Below are positions 35,277 through 47,602 of a stretch of DNA of 64,000 nucleotides, piece after piece. Every line of letters begins with the position of its first letter. The first letter of the stretch is position 1. The DNA comes from Channallabes apus. Lineage: Eukaryota > Chordata > Actinopteri > Siluriformes > Clariidae. The DNA is taken from the NCBI GenBank assembly GCA_030522415.1, contig CM060126.1, forward strand, positions 2,668,333 to 2,732,332. The letters are read 5' to 3'. The position numbers were made by a program, and so were the translations under genes. Under the pieces are notes generated by a model, which did not search any database, was not told where the DNA came from, and worked only from the letters and a program-made list of their open reading frames with translations.

Positions 35277-36283
35277 TTGCAGTTCAAGATGAGCTGATCA
35301 GAGGAGGATGGATTCCCTCTTGGATGTCGTCTTGCACTCATCCGAACCTCAGGAGCCCTCTGGTGGCTGCAGTAGGTATAACACCTACATACCTAGAGAT
35401 ACAGTAAGTCCTCTACATACGAACATTTGAGTTACGAACTTTTAAAGATACGGACATGTGTTTGCGCATGTTAAATCATAAAAGTTAGATCACATGTCCG
35501 GCGTACATTGTCACGTGTATCCCAGGATGTCTGGAAGTGAGAGTAAAAACAGCGGGCAATAAGCTGGTACTGCTAAGGAGCGCCAAACAATAATAATGAA
35601 GACAGAAGTGAGATGAACAGGTATCGATGGCAGACAGAATGGCAGTTGTGTACGTATCCTAGTACCTAGACAGTGTTTGTTGGAATGATGAAGAATTGGC
35701 AGTGCAACCTACGGTCTCCTCAGTGCCGTGCCGCAACGGCCTGAAGGTCCAGGAGATGGTGAGAGTTTTACTTTTGACTGGGTGCGTGCTCTGGAATGTG
35801 CACTTCAACCGGACGTCCGTGCCGTTCACCGCCTGCACGCGACCCGACGTGTACACCTGCATCCCAACCGCCCCGTGCTGTCCTGCAAAATAATAATAAT
35901 AAATTAATCAGAGTTCATCAAAAACAGACACTACACTGTAACTTCCTGTTAGTCTAATATTAATGCAAAATTAAACACAATAATAACAACAAAGAAGAAG
36001 ACGACTCTGGTATGATGACATCATGGGGTCTGTGTTTGCATACAGTAACATGATTGGCTCTTGTGTTTTATGATGTCATAGAACTTTAGTGAAACATGTT
36101 CGTAAGTCTAACAGAAAGCATTAAGTTTATCGAATTGAATTCTAGCAAAACAACACTTTAACAAACAACTTCAGAATATTAAAAAAAAGTCTTGCAGGAA
36201 TTCATTTAATAAATGAGTGTATAAAAGCAGAATCATGCCCTGCTGGATGAGATACAGACCCCTGCTGGAGATTTACTGTATAT

Positions 36284-36355
<72 letters not shown>

Positions 36356-36663
36356 AGGACTGGAATCCCGCGGGACGAACCAAAAAAATTTGTGGGAACG
36401 TCCAGTTTTTATTTTCGCACACAAAGCCCATGGGGACAACGAAGGGCCGTGTTTATTAAAGTGAGAGAGTATAACCAGCACATAATTAAATCATATTTTT
36501 GTTTTCGATTTTATGAAATAGAAACAGCTAATTTTATCAGAAAATAAAAACATTAATTTGTAATGGTTATTGTTGCGGCTTTAGGCTGTTGGTTTGCTGA
36601 TTAATTGTTGTTTTTTTTGTCCAAAAAAAGTCGACCTAAATGTTTTGAGTCTATGAGAAATAC

Positions 36664-36695
<32 letters not shown>

Positions 36696-36804
36696 GCAGA
36701 GGTTTATGCGTAAACTTGCGGTACAAGCAAACTGTTCCAACCCAGTTCAGGAGAAAAGAAGCTGAAGCACTTCATCCATCACTGTCCTACAGTGAAACAC
36801 TTCT

Positions 36805-36871
<67 letters not shown>

Positions 36872-39799
36872 TGTTTACCCCTGAGGATAAAAGAATAACT
36901 GCTTTTACTGGCAAGCGTCCAAGCCATCGCCGCACTATAAATTTCCATCATAAGTAAAAGAGCATTTCCAGTAAATAATGTTTTTTTTTAGATTTTATTC
37001 ATTTGAAGCGTGTCGTCTCGAGGTGACTTCATCTGAGAGGACGACATGAGCGAGCGGATTTAACCTTAAAGCGTGCAAGTATGCTAGTAACATTTAGTGC
37101 TAATATTCTGTCATGCTAATTAAAGCTAACTTTAAAGATAAGTTCTGTCTGTCTCTGTTAGCCGTCACGCGGTTATCTTTATCACCTGGAAGTTACAGAC
37201 TCGCTAGCCGTATACGTTAGGCTACTGTAGCTTATATGAAGCTTAATTGACTGTCAGGCAAAAAAAGAACGAGTTGTCAGTCTGTTTATTTCAGTTTCTA
37301 ATCCTGCGTCTTATCTTTAGTTTACTGGCGGACGTCAGGGCTTCACCACTAGCATCCAGGCTCACACACGCTAGCCATATGCTCTAGCTACAGTATACGA
37401 CAGTTTTAAAATCTTTCTTTTAATGACTAATAAAAAAGAAAGTTCTGAAAAAGTTCTCATTTGCGTTAGGCTAAAATTAACCTTAACTTTATTCTATAAA
37501 TAAAATTAATGCTGGTTTCTGATTGGTTGCTTGGCCTTTTTTTTTTTTTGGTTCATTGTATATTTTCTATGTTGTACTGGACATATCGAGCAAGATGATA
37601 GTCATGATATTATATAATCCTGACATTGTAGACGTCGCAAAACTAGCAGTCGATCTTTAATTTTTTTTGCCTTAACAGACGACAAAAACAGAAATAAGAG
37701 TATTTTTACCTCCTTTTATTGTTTCTGTAACAAATTCAAAACAGACAATAAAAGCGAGTGTGAAGCGAAACAACATGAACAATGAAATTTGATATATTTA
37801 TTGTAGTAAAGTAATAATTATAGGTTAAACGCAAACAGGTTGCTCCAGTTTCAGGTGAGTCGCGTTATTCACTTGTTTTTGTCAAATGTTACATTTTCGT
37901 TGTTTTCGTTGTTTACCCCTCTCATAAACGTTCATAAGCATTTACACAGGAAACCCATCTTTATTTGTATGATTGTTGCCATGGTTACGTCACTTCCTTC
38001 TTACTTTTAACCTGGAACATTTCGCTCTATTTTAGCCTACAAAAGATTTATTTCTGTAAACATGTTCATTATGTTATAAACATTAACTAAAAGTAATAAA
38101 AATGTCAAATTAATTGACAACAATAAATATGTCAGATTTTATGCATTTCAATTTGTTGTTCACCTCTTCATATTTCCTCTTTTTTTTTTTAGCATTGTTT
38201 TGAATTTGAACCAGAGACAGAATAGAAATAATTTTAAAAAAATTGACCTAAAACATTAAGTTGTGTCTACGGTGTTAGCAAATTAATCTGTATGAATCTG
38301 GAACATAAATACAATTTCACTACATTCGTCTACTACAAGGTGAGAAAAAAAATGTCAACCAACCAATCAGAAACAAGCATTTTACAAAACTACTAAAGTA
38401 TCAGTTAGTGATGCAAAGGAAGCAAAGTTCAACAAGTTTTGCCTTACGCGAATGAGAAGTGAAGCTACTATTTTTTTACTACAGTATTTGGGTTCCTTGT
38501 AATCATTTCTGTCTTGTGGCTAAAATCTGAAAATTAACATTTTTACCAAAAATACAACAATCGTTTATAAAGCAGTTTCCTTCTATAATTAAATTTTTAG
38601 TCATAGAAAGAATGATATTATAACCGTCTCATAGCTAGAGTACATAGACATCTCGCAATAGTCTGGTGCTAGCGGTGAAACCATGGCAACCGCCAGTGAA
38701 CTAGAGATAAGACACGCCCACAAGTGAGAGCCGATGAATGCGAGCGCAGGGGTTAGGCTTTAAATAGAAAAGCAGGATGGTCTTCCCTCGGTGGAATAAG
38801 AGACGTCTATTCTGTCCTGCGTGTTTATTTATGAAGTCGTTTTTCATAAACTGCCTCCATACATCACCTCTGCGTAACACCGGAAGGTCAGGAACAGCCA
38901 TAAAACCCATAAATAAAGCGTATAAACATACAGACTGAGCTGCCGGTTTATTAGGTACACCTACTGTAATGTAGCAAGAGATTAATAAACCGTCAGAGCT
39001 GTGTACCGTACCGTATATAGGAGGAGGGAAAAAACAAAAACAAAATGCACCGACTATTAAGTGGAGGATTTTAATAAGTGTTATTTATGGATAGCGGATA
39101 GACGAGCTAATAAACTGGCAATTGCGTTTAGACCATAAATAAATTATGTAAAACACTCAACAGGAAATAAACTGCCAGGGTGCTTTAAGCGGGATTTTCA
39201 TCTCACATCGCACGGCTTCATGTAAATAATTCATAACGATTTCATCCGTTTATGAGGGGATTAAAAATGCCTGGTAAAAGAATGGATGTTTATAAAGACT
39301 CTAATAACGTACATATCATCATACATAAGGCAAGTAAGATTTATTGATATTTAAATAGGAAGAATTGGCATGAAGTCACCATCTGAGCTGTAAGATGAAG
39401 GTTTTGCTTTTCAGTGTGACACGTTTTCCTCTTGAAGCGTAAACCATTTGGTAGTGTATTGTGTTTCACGCGTTCTCCCCGGTGTGATCGCTGTTCCACG
39501 TGCCACGGAGTCTCCACAGTAAGTACACTAAGAATAAAATGATACCTTATTAACCTACATTCGATTTTAACCTGATATGATTAAGGCGCGCACGAGTGTG
39601 TGTGTGTGTGTGTGAGTAAGTAAGTAAGCAAACAGTTACTGTAACTGAATGTGACTTTTATTGCTGAGAGAGAGAGAAAGTACTGTGCAGTAGTTATTTC
39701 CTGTTTAAAGCCTGAAATAGTAACGCAATAAGAGTGTTAGTGCACTGCTATTGTTCTACACACACTTGTTTATGTGCCTGCAAGGTATTAAATATATGT

Positions 39800-39832
<33 letters not shown>

Positions 39833-40090
39833 GATACAGAGAGTAACAGGCCAGCACTTGCTTGCATACCATCATCGTCTCTCTAAAGTATACAGTGTAT
39901 GAGGTCCTCATAAGGCACTCGGTCCTCACAAAATAAGTAATGTTTCTACACAACATGCAGCTTTTACTAGTCACAATATTCTCTTATGGTTGCTAAAGTT
40001 GCAGTAAGGGTGAGGTTTAGGTGTAGACATAACTTTAAATAGCTGCACTCATTGTGATTTCAATGGGAGACACTTACAAAAATGAAATGA

Positions 40091-40150
<60 letters not shown>

Positions 40151-43100
40151 ACATAGATACGGTGAATTTCAAGACATGTTAAAACGTGTGTGTGTGTGTA
40201 AGGTAAGATAGGAAGGACTGTAAAACCTTTTAATGCCTTGCAGGGCCACAAACACACAACATGCACACACACAATACACACATTTCTTTGTCCTAATGAG
40301 GACCGTACAAAATACTGAACCAATTAGCACATGTTTATAAACTAATCCTGAACATAAATTAAAATAAAAAGGAAAACATTTAATAAATTATTGAATTTAT
40401 TTGGCTCTGTTAGGTTTTTTTTTTGGTTTTTTTTTAACAAAAGCTTTAAAAACACTGTAAGTTTGTGAGGACCTGATGATTGAGATGACATTTGACACTG
40501 TTGTAGCGTTGTGAGGACCTTTGGGGTACTTTTTGGTCCTAAGAAAGATATTTTGGTACATTTTGTTTTTCAAATAAAAACTTTCCTATCATTGTGAGGA
40601 CCTTTGGATTTTTCTTTGGTCCTCACAAAGTTCTTATGGCTCGTCCGGGTTTTTACATAATAGCTGTAAAGCACTATGCTTTTGTGTGATTGAAGGGCTG
40701 TTTGTGTCTATTACTGTGAGGACTTTACTGATCTTCAGAAAGTCCTAAAACGCACGTTTGATCTGGTCATATATCATGTTTAATTGGCTTACCGAGTAAT
40801 CTGTAATTGCAATAAAGAAATAAAACATGTATGCTTTAGTATTATTAATGTGAGTCTTAGATCCCGAACTTATTGCTTTAACATGTACTTTCTCATACGA
40901 TTCTGAAATGTTTGCAAATCTGGGACGTGTGAAAGTGAGTTTGTTTGTTTTTTTGGTACACCATCTGCCTAATTGTTCCTTACATGATCTACGCTGCTTA
41001 AACGATCACTTCTAATCCAGTTACCCAGAGGCCGACCTGGACATAACGCTGGCAGGATGACGTGTATCAATCAAAGAGGATTTACACTTGTTCATGTGGT
41101 CCTGCTTGGTGAATGTGGTATGTAACAAGATACACTAGTTCAAACTAATTTATGTGTTACACTGGCTTTTAAAATGACATTTAAAAAATATATAATTTTT
41201 ATTGAGATGAACAACTTTTGGTAGACTACAAACACAACTGTGGCAAAAAAAAAATCACTAATGTGAACAATGGCTAAAACTACTTGTTCTTACTGACTTG
41301 CCAAGCTTTATCCTGTATACAGGGTTGCGGGGGGCCTGGAGCCTATCCCAGGAGACGAGGTGCGGTACATCCTGGACAGAGTACCAATCCATCACAGGGC
41401 ATCACATATACACACACGCGTTCATACACTAAGGGTCATTTTGGAACTCCAAATACCCTAATCTGCAGGTCTTCCGGAGGAAACCGGAGAACCCGGAGGA
41501 AACCCACCAAGCACAGGGAGAACACGCAAACTACACACGCACAGGACCTGAGGCGGGAATCGAACCTGAAACCTGGAGGTGCAAGGCCGCAGTGTTAACC
41601 ACTAAGCCACTAAGTTCTTAACAATGTCACGAAAATACAGGCAGCATCATTTTATTACCTGAAGTTTGTTAGATGATCTATTGGAACAGTGGAGGCTCAA
41701 GTCAGAATACATACAGTACAGTTCACACTGATCAGGACGTGCCGAGTAATAATTACAACTGGACAAAATTTGCACAAGAACAATAAATGTTTTTGAAATA
41801 ATTGTCATTGTGCAAAAGGGTAACATTTCATTTGTTTTGTTTAAACTGGGATATACAGTATGGAGCAAACATAAAAAAGCAGAAAAGTGCCGGATGTATT
41901 TCGTGCTTACTATCAAGGGCAAAAGTGTTTCTGAGAGCTTTATAGATTTCCTTTAAGTCAGAGACAGCTGGAGGTAAGACTAAAGGTTTCTCAAGGCGGG
42001 GGTCCAGATTTCCAGCTTCTCTGTCCAGATGATCGGTACCCAATCTAGTGTTTTACATCCCAGGTGAGCTCGCAAAAGATACAGTCGCACTCTCTCCAAA
42101 GAAACAACACAAACATTTCCAACAAACCAAAACATCCAAACATCTAGTTTAACGTTCCCATGCATCACAGCCAAGCTCCCTGAATTTGAAGACCCAAGTT
42201 ACAATATCTCACCCAGTTACTGACACACCTGAGCTACTCAACTAATCAACTACTTTTCATTAGTGAAGTCATTGCGCTCACAACCTTCCAAAGCAGAAGG
42301 GGGTCCAGAATTCCAAACCAAATTCCCAGAATTCCTCCACGCTTTACAGTTCCTCGTTCCTGCAGTTGGCAAAAAAACACCAACCTTCTGAGTGACCCTG
42401 AGGATCTTACTGTAGATTACTATTCCATGACAACTTCTTAACCTTATGACTATTTCGAGGGTATTAATGTGGGGTGGAAGTAAGAACTACAGTAGTTTGG
42501 AGCATTGAAGCGGTGTGGAAGCACGTAAGCCCAGACGATGTTTAATCACTCGCAGGAAACACAGGAAACCTCTAGACAATGCGGCACTGCCTCGACACAC
42601 AAATATACGGGAACGCATTGTCTCAAAATCTGAGTTACAAAAAATATTGTTCAGTTTAATAATAATTACAGTATATTAGCCCATGTTTTGTGATGTGTTT
42701 AAGAAGGTATTAGATCAAAAAGAGCTCTCTGATTTCGAAACACTATCCAATCTTATTTTATTTCTTCTGTGCTGTAAACAATTTGAGTCTAATAAACAAA
42801 ATTCTTGAACATTTTACTGTTTGCTTTGAGGGTCCTGAGCCATGTGCAATTTTAAAGATTTATCCTTTAAAAAATTAACTGTAGGGAATATTTCATTTTT
42901 AGTGTGTTTCATGATATTCTGTGTGCATGAGAACATAGTGTTTTCTTTCTTTGACCTCGAAACTCTGGACTATCAATAAACACATTACTTAGTATAATCT
43001 ATGTTAAGGGTCGTAAAACTGCTAAAGGTTCATAATTGCAGAACTGTTCCCAAGCTTCCCTGGATCCAGGCGGGACAAGCAGAATACAGGCTGAGCACTG

Positions 43101-44174
43101 AGTAGATAAAAGGGGGTCCAGCAAAATTCAAGAAATCCTTACATTAACCTTTAACTCTTAAGTTTCTTACAGTATACAGTATGCTTTTTTTTATGAGATC
43201 TGACCTAGCTAGTGTGGAGCGTGAACCTAACTCGAGCTCTCATCACACTTAGACTTTAGGTTGTAAGAACCTTGATAGATACCTCTTAAGATCCCAATAC
43301 ATAAACAAAAGGATGAAAACTTGAATAAATGTCCGTGAAGTCTCCAAAAACTACATCCTGACGGAAGCTCCCAACCTACATGCACCAAACTGCTTAAACC
43401 AACCACCAAACATGTTCAACACACCAGAACCAAACCTGGAAAGCATGTAAAAGAAGGTTTTAAAATACTGTGACCAAGAAAACCAAAACCCAACCTGGCA
43501 ACAGACTTCTAAAAAGGTTCAGAAATATAGGAAGCAAAGTCGAGAAACATGAAACAAGCTGCAATCCATCCATACAGGTCTTGACACATCTCAAAGCACC
43601 ATGATCATAAAGCTCCCAAGTTTAACCAACTTTCCAAAATATCTGAAGAAAGTTATCAAGTCACCTGAATTTAAAAGAAAAAAAAAACTAAAACCAGAAC
43701 CCTGATACGAGATCCTGAGTCGATATCGCTACACAATTTAAGAAGATCCTAAACAACATTAACTAAACTTGCAGAACAATCAGAAGAAGCTCCACGAGTG
43801 CACCAAGTTGTAAATTAGTCAATCTAACAAAGCATTAAATATGTTACTTTTGGTGTAAACATCCTAATGAATATGCAAATGAGCTACAGTAAATAAGCTA
43901 TAGATGATAGTTAGATTTCTAATACTGTATAGTATAGGATAGTTCTAATACTGTATGCCCAACAATAACACAGTAATATTTTATTCCATAGTGATTTTAT
44001 TCAATTTCCTGTTTTTGCACGGCCCTGATATGGAGTAATAACACCAATCTAAACAGACCTTAACTTGCATAAATATCTGCAAAAACACTGAGGAACTTGT
44101 TTTTTTTTCTTCATCTTCTCACCTGACATGAAGAGCAACACCAGGAGGAAGTGAAGAACCCATTTGAGACACAT
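32149..44174 (-). CDS. mpzl2: Myelin protein zero-like 2, four coding exons
   Basis: Coding exons on the minus strand: 44174-44123, 35882-35713, 32613-32403 and 32312-32149 (597 bp, 198 aa plus stop; human MPZL2 is 215 aa). Phases 1, 0, 1 are continuous and match mpzl3. Exon 1 is a signal peptide (MCLKWVLHFLLVLLFMS). Exons 2-3 form a V-type Ig domain: VYTSGRVQAVNGTDVRLKCTF is close to the human [21 protein letters not shown], followed by WTFRPL and by DASILVRDVTFSYNGTFSCQ and VNNPPDVHGNVGEVQLQV. Exon 4 gives FSEIVILAVAIGGAVLMAVF, a membrane helix and a basic tail RRCRKLKRMEQENLRLERKD. MPZL2 is an epithelial and thymic adhesion protein in mammals; the role here is inferred. The stop at 32149 gives a tail shorter than human, and an extra downstream exon cannot be excluded. 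Confidence 0.9.
32403..32613 (-). CDS. mpzl2: mpzl2 coding exon 3 (Ig V domain, second half)
   Basis: Acceptor CTTTTCCAAAG and donor TCAG|GTGAGA bound 211 bp, the same length and phases as mpzl3 exon 3. It encodes VFYFHEKQFLPSVGRF and the NGTFSCQV segment with the second Ig cysteine. Confidence 0.95.
33340..33379. repeat. (CA)n in mpzl2 intron 2
   Basis: Short CA tract within the 3.1 kb intron between mpzl2 exons 2 and 3. Confidence 0.9.
33889..34552 (+). mobile_element. 5' half of a Tc1-like element
   Basis: Starts TACAGTATTCACAGCGCATC and runs through CATGATTTGGAAAGACACAC, GGTCCCACAGTTGACGGTTC and GTCTGTAGACCTCC, all typical of a common fish Tc1 family. It stops abruptly at GCAATCCACCAATCATGATG, so the 3' half is missing. 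A duplicated ATCCTGTTTCCCCTG segment lies at 34127-34160. In mpzl2 intron 2. Confidence 0.88.
34305..34551 (+). pseudogene. N-terminal Tc1-like transposase fragment
   Basis: Encodes a helix-turn-helix stretch: LRKVTEKCSAALKVQMSPVA, SIIRKWKKFKTTRTL, then RDVTKNPMVTLSGEPSRRTT. The catalytic core is absent. Residues are missing after MVTL relative to the usual family pattern, consistent with a small deletion. Confidence 0.85.
35713..35882 (-). CDS. mpzl2: mpzl2 coding exon 2 (Ig V domain, first half)
   Basis: Acceptor TTATTTTGCAG and donor ACC|GTAGGT bound 170 bp (phase 1 in, 0 out). It contains the NGTD glycosylation sequon and the first Ig cysteine in RLKCTF. Confidence 0.93.
36285..36354. 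repeat. (GT)n microsatellite
   Basis: About 35 GT units in mpzl2 intron 1. Confidence 0.98.
36665..36874. repeat. (CA)n and (GT)n pair
   Basis: CA tract at 36665-36696 and GT tract at 36807-36874 are 110 bp apart and complementary. Both are in mpzl2 intron 1. Confidence 0.95.
37000..39590. other. mpzl2 intron 1, no feature recognised
   Basis: AT-rich. No exon, RNA gene or clear transposon was found on either strand. Confidence 0.5.
39595..40780. repeat. GTGAGGACC-type dispersed repeat with CA/GT tracts
   Basis: The word GTGAGGACC or its reverse GGTCCTCAC recurs about eight times, for example near 39900, 39925, 40463, 40511, 40594 and 40617, in both orientations. It is associated with a (CA)n tract at 39802-39830 and a (GT)n tract at 40092-40149. 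Probably a decayed interspersed repeat; family not identified. Confidence 0.5.
41306..41613 (-). mobile_element. Diverged SINE copy
   Basis: Same body as 17656-18034 in the same orientation: GGGGCCTGGAGCCTATCCCA, GGAGGAAACCCACCAAGC, then a head ending GTGTTAACCACTAAGCCACT. Several deletions and no clear target duplication, so it is an older insertion. In mpzl2 intron 1. Confidence 0.85.
41620..44100. other. mpzl2 intron 1, no feature recognised
   Basis: No exon or transposon was identified. Short frames at 41647-42174 and 43227-43409 lack domains and splice support. Confidence 0.45.
44123..44174 (-). CDS. mpzl2: mpzl2 coding exon 1 (signal peptide)
   Basis: The ATG at 44174 opens a 52-bp coding exon of hydrophobic residues ending at TCAG|GTGAGA, a strong donor in phase 1. 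A C/T-rich tract on the plus strand (44310-44355, GA-rich on the coding strand) lies about 140-180 bp upstream and may belong to the promoter. Confidence 0.85.
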
Positions 44175-44179
44175 GTGGA

Positions 44180-45700
44180 AAAAGTTTGGAAATTCCTTCC
44201 CGCTCCTGTTTACTCCAAGAAGGTTCTACTCTTACGGTTTCCCGAACCCCGCCAGCCTCCTGCTTTAACACTCAGACTAACACAGCTGTTTATAACGATA
44301 GGAAGCCCTGTCTCTCTCTCTCTCCCTCCCTCCCTCACTCCCTCCCTCCCTCGTGCATTATGTTTTGTACACTACATGCCTACGCTGTGTTCGCTGCTCT
44401 GGATTACTCTAACACTCAGGGTAAAATCTCCCGGTCCTGAATGAACACGTCCAGAGCAAAGAAGCAAAGAAGCGAACAGTGCAATGTGATCGAAACGTTA
44501 TTAATCTGACTATGAAGTATTCTTGTAGTTAAGCCAACATTAAATGCACTAATTTAATATAAGCTTTAAGTTAACACAAAGTGTTAATTTCATGCTGTGT
44601 GAGTTAATACTTTAATGCAGCGCTCGCGGAATCACTCAAGTTTAACATTAAAGTTGGGGTCAGCGATTTGTAAAAATTTCGTCAGCTTTAATAAAATATA
44701 AATAAAAACTGTAAAAAATAAATCCATATTCACCTGTCAATTAAGAACGCTCCGCCTCTTTTACTACAATTTGTATATTTTAGCCTAGACAACACGTTTA
44801 TGTTCATGTTTTGGGGGCGTGGCTTTGACAAGAATGCTAAATGAAGGGGCCGTATTTGTATGAAACATAAGCGTAACTCTCATGTATTAAATTAACATCA
44901 TTATTTTTTTTTATTGCCTTCAACTATCTTTTTACTTCTACTCCTTACATTTTTAAGCAATTACTGTATCTGTACTTTCTACTCCTTATATTTTAAAAAT
45001 AGCCTCGTAAACCCTAACCCTAACCAGTCAAATGTCCTTAACAATACTGGAATATCTAAGTGTGTTAACCTTGTGGGAATCAGTCAGTCTTCTTTTACAT
45101 CTTGTCATTTTTCAATTTAGACGGCTAGAGTTGAAATTAGGTGTAGTGTAGCATTAATACACTGCAATAAGTCAAGAGAAGGTCCTTACAAATATAGTAC
45201 AACAAATAGTACAGCATTTAATAACAGCCATAATGCAGAACCCAATTAAAAAATCCCAAAGTATTTTTTTAATGATTATTTCATCTGGTCTGATATGACA
45301 GTTCTGTGACAAAGACAAAGCATTTTCATTCACAAGAGAGAACGACCTGGACGTAGCGGTATGTAATGTATTTACACCGTTCGTTACTCAGCCCCTGTAA
45401 CTGCTGTGTTTAAATTAGTACATTGTTTTCATTTAAAAAAATTAAACCAACTGAGATAATTTTATATCAGCAATAGATACATGTAGTAATTAATAAGTGT
45501 GAGGTTTAAAAATGAGTCCGCAGACATACAGTACAGTACGCTGCTATTTAAAACCCTTAGATAAGCCGATTAGGCCAAAGGTGAAGGAGTTCTTTTTATC
45601 CGTTGTTGTATCTGGTAAAATGATCAGGAAGCGTGCATTGTTCTAGGACTCATGTGCAAGTTCCTTTAAAATACTGACCTAAAGTAGATAACCCAGAATT
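44180..45700. other. Intergenic between mpzl2 and the nested transposon
   Basis: Contains the C/T-rich tract at 44310-44355 upstream of mpzl2 and otherwise AT-rich DNA. No coding exon was recognised. Confidence 0.5.
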
Positions 45701-46048
45701 TTTTTCCATTAAAGTGCCCCTATTATGCCATTTTAAAGGTTGCTAATTTTGCTTAATGAGTCTCTTAAAACAGGTTTACATGTATACAAGGTCAAAAAAC
45801 ACTTTAGTTTTCTCCAAAAGTAGATTTAATTTTACCCCATTTCTAAATGATTCGTAAACAATTCGTGTGAAGCGGTTCGAAGATTCAGTCTGTCTAAACC
45901 CCTCCTTTCCGTGAGCCCTCACTGCTGTGATTGGTCAGATGACACGGTCCTTTATGATTGGTCTACCGCTACAGTGTGTGTCGGAAAACGAAACGGCCAT
46001 TACCAGAACTGAACAACGGCTCTGGAGACGCGTCAATACATAGAAAAG

Positions 46049-46173
46049 ATGGCGTCGGTTTTACCGTATCGATTCGAGCCGGAGTCTGACGATGAAACGG
46101 TTGAAGTGGCACATCGACAAGAAACACGTCACGTGTTTCGCAAACACGACTGGAGCCGGACGTTTCTCAGTGG
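46049..46173 (+). pseudogene. Probable transposon-encoded first exon
   Basis: From the ATG the frame encodes MASVLPYRFEPESDDETVEV, then AHRQETRHVFRKHDWSRTFL and SG, with a plausible donor (AGTG|GTAAGT) at 46172. PYRFEPE is a recurrent start in fish proteins carried by Harbinger/ISL2EU-type elements. The inverted repeats around it support transposon origin rather than a host gene. No downstream coding part is seen. Confidence 0.45.
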
Positions 46174-46355
46174 TAAGTGTCATATGTTAATGTTAGATGC
46201 ACGGGCGCCTGTGATGTGCATATGTGTGTTCATTCATTCATTCATCTTCTATACCGCTTTATCCTGTATTAGGGTCGCGGGGACCTGGAGCCTATCTCAG
46301 GAGACTCAGGGCACGAGGCGGGGTACACCCTGGACAGCGTGCCAATCCATCGCAG

Positions 46356-46390
<35 letters not shown>

Positions 46391-46553
46391 ATTCACACAC
46401 TATGGTCTATTTTGGAACGCCAATTAGCCTAATCTGCATGTCTTTGGACTGTGGGAGGAAACCGGAGTACCCGGAGGAAACCCACCAAGCACGGGGAGAA
46501 CATGCAAACTCCATGCACACAGAGACGGGAATCCCTGGAGGTGCAAGGCGACA

Positions 46554-47602
46554 CTACCAACTCCACCACCATCATCAAGTTTGCTGACGACACTGTTGTG
46601 GTCGGACTGATCACCAACAACGATGAGTCGGCCTACCTGGAGGAGATACAAAGCAGGAGAGGAACTACCAGACCCCCGTCATCAACAGGAGCCCAGTGGA
46701 GAGAGTGGACAGCTTCAGATACCTCGGTGTTCACATCACGCAGGACCTGTCATGGTCCTGTCACATCAACACCGTGGTGAAAAAGGCCCGGCAGCGTCTC
46801 TACCACCTCAGAAGCTTGAGAGACTTCAGACTGCCCTCCAGGGTGCTCAGGAACTTCTACTCCTGTACCATAGAGAGCATCCTGACGGGAAACATCACGA
46901 CCTGGTTCGGGAACAGCACCATGCAGGACAGACGAGCTCTACAGAGGGTGGTGCGATCAGCCGAGCGCATCATCCGCACTGAGCTCCCTGACCTACACTC
47001 CATCTACAGCAAGTGGTGCTGGACCAAAGCCAGGAAGATCGTGAAGGACCTCAGCCATCCCAACAATGGACTGTTCTCTCTGTTGCGGTCTGGGAAGAGA
47101 TTCCGCTCCCTGAAGGCCAACACAGAGAGACTGAGGAGGAGCTTCTTCCCGCAGGCGATACGAACTCTCAATCACAATCACACCACCGCACAGGATTAAT
47201 AGCATCTTTTTAAAGTTCCATCATTGACGAGACAATCATGGACACATTCATACACACTTGCACTACATATTTATATATCTGGACATTGCACAAGACACTT
47301 TAATAAGTCACTTTTTATGCATATTTGCACAACCACTGCCACTTTCAAATATTCCTTTATTTCAATATCTCTCTATTTCTATATTTTGTAATATTTTTTA
47401 TCGTGCCCTTATTTGTACAGTTTATTTTAATAGTTACATTTATTTTCATTAGTATTACTTTTTATTCATATTTATTCCTTACACATAAGTTTTTATTTTT
47501 TATTTTACATTTTTAAGGTCACTGGCAGTCGTGTAAGCATTTCACTGCATTTCGTACTGTGTATGACTGTGTATGTGACAAATAAAATTTGAATTTGAAT
47601 TT
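46554..47602 (+). mobile_element. 5'-truncated L2/CR1-type LINE
   Basis: Inserted in the SINE with a minimal GACA duplication (46550-46553 and 47603-47606). It starts within the reverse transcriptase domain and ends in a 3' UTR with CAAATAAAATTTGAATTTGA and repeated TTGAA units, the usual tail of L2-like elements. A second copy of the same family is at 59955-60445. Confidence 0.88.
46556..47199 (+). pseudogene. LINE reverse transcriptase C-terminal part, frameshifted
   Basis: The first frame contains TIIKFADDTVVVGLITNNDE with the FADD catalytic box. After a deletion or shift near 46640-46700 a second frame continues: ERVDSFRYLGVHITQDLSWS, KKARQRLYHLRSLRDF, ESILTGNITTWFGN, then WTKARKIVKDLSHPNNGLFS and RRSFFPQAIRTLN. 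This order is typical of the fish L2/CR1-like ORF2 end. Inactive. Confidence 0.88.

Noticed and set aside
46623..46982. Frames of about 120 aa overlapping the LINE
   Set aside because: They are other-frame shadows of the reverse transcriptase remnant; 59940-60218 is likewise a shadow in the second LINE copy.
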